7,079 nt of DNA from Desulfocapsa sp. GTDB lineage: Bacteria > Desulfobacterota > Desulfobulbia > Desulfobulbales > Desulfocapsaceae. Location: contig JAOZTO010000126.1 in assembly GCA_029942265.1 (NCBI GenBank), positions 1-7,079 on the forward strand, written 5' to 3'. Each line of letters opens with the position of its first letter. The stretch's first letter is position 1. Positions 6,758-7,079 of this stretch are shown in pieces. The notes beneath the pieces are model-generated. The model did not search any database and was not told where the DNA came from. It saw only the letters and a list, made by a program, of their open reading frames with translations. Position numbers and translations under genes: made by a program.

Positions 6758-6801
6758 AGGAAACTTTTTTGAATGAGGGCTTTGTAGTAAGTTGGCACGC
6801 T

Positions 6802-7079
6802 ATGAGTAAAGAAGATCAGTTATCAAATAAAATTATTGGCGCTGCAATCCAAGTTCATCGAGGTTTAGGGCCTGGACTACTGGAATCAGCTTATGAAGAG
6901 TGCTTGTGTTATGAACTTTCTGTGCAGGGAATTGCCTTTGAACGACAAGTGTCATTACCTGTAAAATATAAAGGAGTTCGACTGGATTGTGGGTACAGAT
7001 TGGATATAGTTGTTGATAAACTGGTGATTGTTGAACTTAAAGCAGTTAAACGATTAGAACCAATTCACGATGCACAACT
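6802..7079 (+). CDS. GxxExxY-family protein (PD-(D/E)XK nuclease superfamily), 3' end cut by window edge
   Basis: The first 92 codons of a protein that is usually about 125-135 residues. The name-giving motif is GLLESAY (25-31), preceded by the typical [14 protein letters not shown] (11-24) and followed by ECLCYEL (33-39). The nuclease-like core is Asp68 in YRLDIVV (65-71) and Glu78-x-Lys80 in VIVELKAV (75-82), matching the D...ExK pattern of PD-(D/E)XK enzymes; all three residues are present, so catalytic competence is possible. The function of the family is unknown; it often occurs in several copies per genome beside CGCAAAG/CGCAGAG-type repeats, as here. The ATG at 6802 gives the usual N-terminus; there is no good Shine-Dalgarno site, and TTG at 6769 is a less likely alternative after the in-frame TAG at 6757. 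It lies where pglX would be expected in type I BREX, but it is not a known BREX component and probably arrived with the repeats. Confidence 0.93.
   Translation, partial: MSKEDQLSNKIIGAAIQVHRGLGPGLLESAYEECLCYELSVQGIAFERQVSLPVKYKGVRLDCGYRLDIVVDKLVIVELKAVKRLEPIHDAQ

Larger units (their letters stand above)
6500..6801. other. Non-coding repeat-rich stretch between brxC and the GxxExxY gene
   Basis: These 302 bases hold no supported gene. They contain four copies of a CGCAAAG-based repeat (one inverted, one degenerate; listed separately). There is also a weak stem CGGTG/CACCG (6501-6505 with 6523-6527) just after the brxC stop, with no T-tract, and a perfect 6+2+6 palindrome AATTGT-GA-ACAATT (6603-6616). 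No clear intrinsic terminator for the brx operon is visible. The promoter of the downstream gene must lie here or further upstream, but I find no convincing pair of boxes. Confidence 0.7.

Noticed and set aside
6676..6770. Strong stem with T6 (6765-6770) as a terminator
   Set aside because: The T-run starts 18 bases after the stem ends, so it is not the usual intrinsic terminator layout; the stem is better explained as inverted copies of the interspersed repeat.

Overview
The window carries the first part of a type I BREX (bacteriophage exclusion) phage-defence locus. The organism is a moderately AT-rich bacterium. The short-spaced genes with Shine-Dalgarno sites, the BREX genes, the GxxExxY gene and the CGCAAAG-rich intergenic repeats all fit a Gram-negative environmental bacterium. 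My best guess is Desulfobacterota or a related deltaproteobacterial lineage, but nothing here fixes the taxon.

Layout from left to right. Positions 1-539, minus strand, hold the N-terminal 179 codons of a patatin-like phospholipase with an intact Ser/Asp catalytic dyad; its C-terminus lies beyond the left edge. Positions 540-729 are a divergent control region. From 730 four genes run rightwards: a winged-helix/WYL regulator (brxR, 730-1617), brxA (DUF1819, 1692-2315), brxB (DUF1788, 2328-2900) and the large P-loop ATPase brxC (2927-6499). The gaps are 74, 12 and 26 bases, so brxABC is surely one transcription unit. The 74-base brxR-brxA gap can fold into a long hairpin whose 3' arm ends at the base before the brxA ATG.

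After brxC the expected next genes (pglX/brxX methyltransferase, pglZ, brxL) do not follow directly. Instead a 302-base non-coding stretch holds four copies, one of them inverted and one degenerate, of a 37-45 base repeat built on the unit CGCAAAG. It is followed by a GxxExxY-family gene (6802 onward) of the PD-(D/E)XK nuclease superfamily, cut by the right edge. This looks like an insertion or joint inside the BREX operon, or else the end of a partial BREX locus; the window cannot decide between them.

How the genes may work together: BrxR is expected to repress or tune the locus from the divergent region and could control the phospholipase as well. BrxA, BrxB and BrxC are core BREX components acting with PglX and PglZ to discriminate and block phage DNA. 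A patatin lipase is a known type of membrane-damaging effector in anti-phage systems such as CBASS, so a lipase placed back to back with brxR is a candidate accessory or back-up effector. That functional link is inference only.
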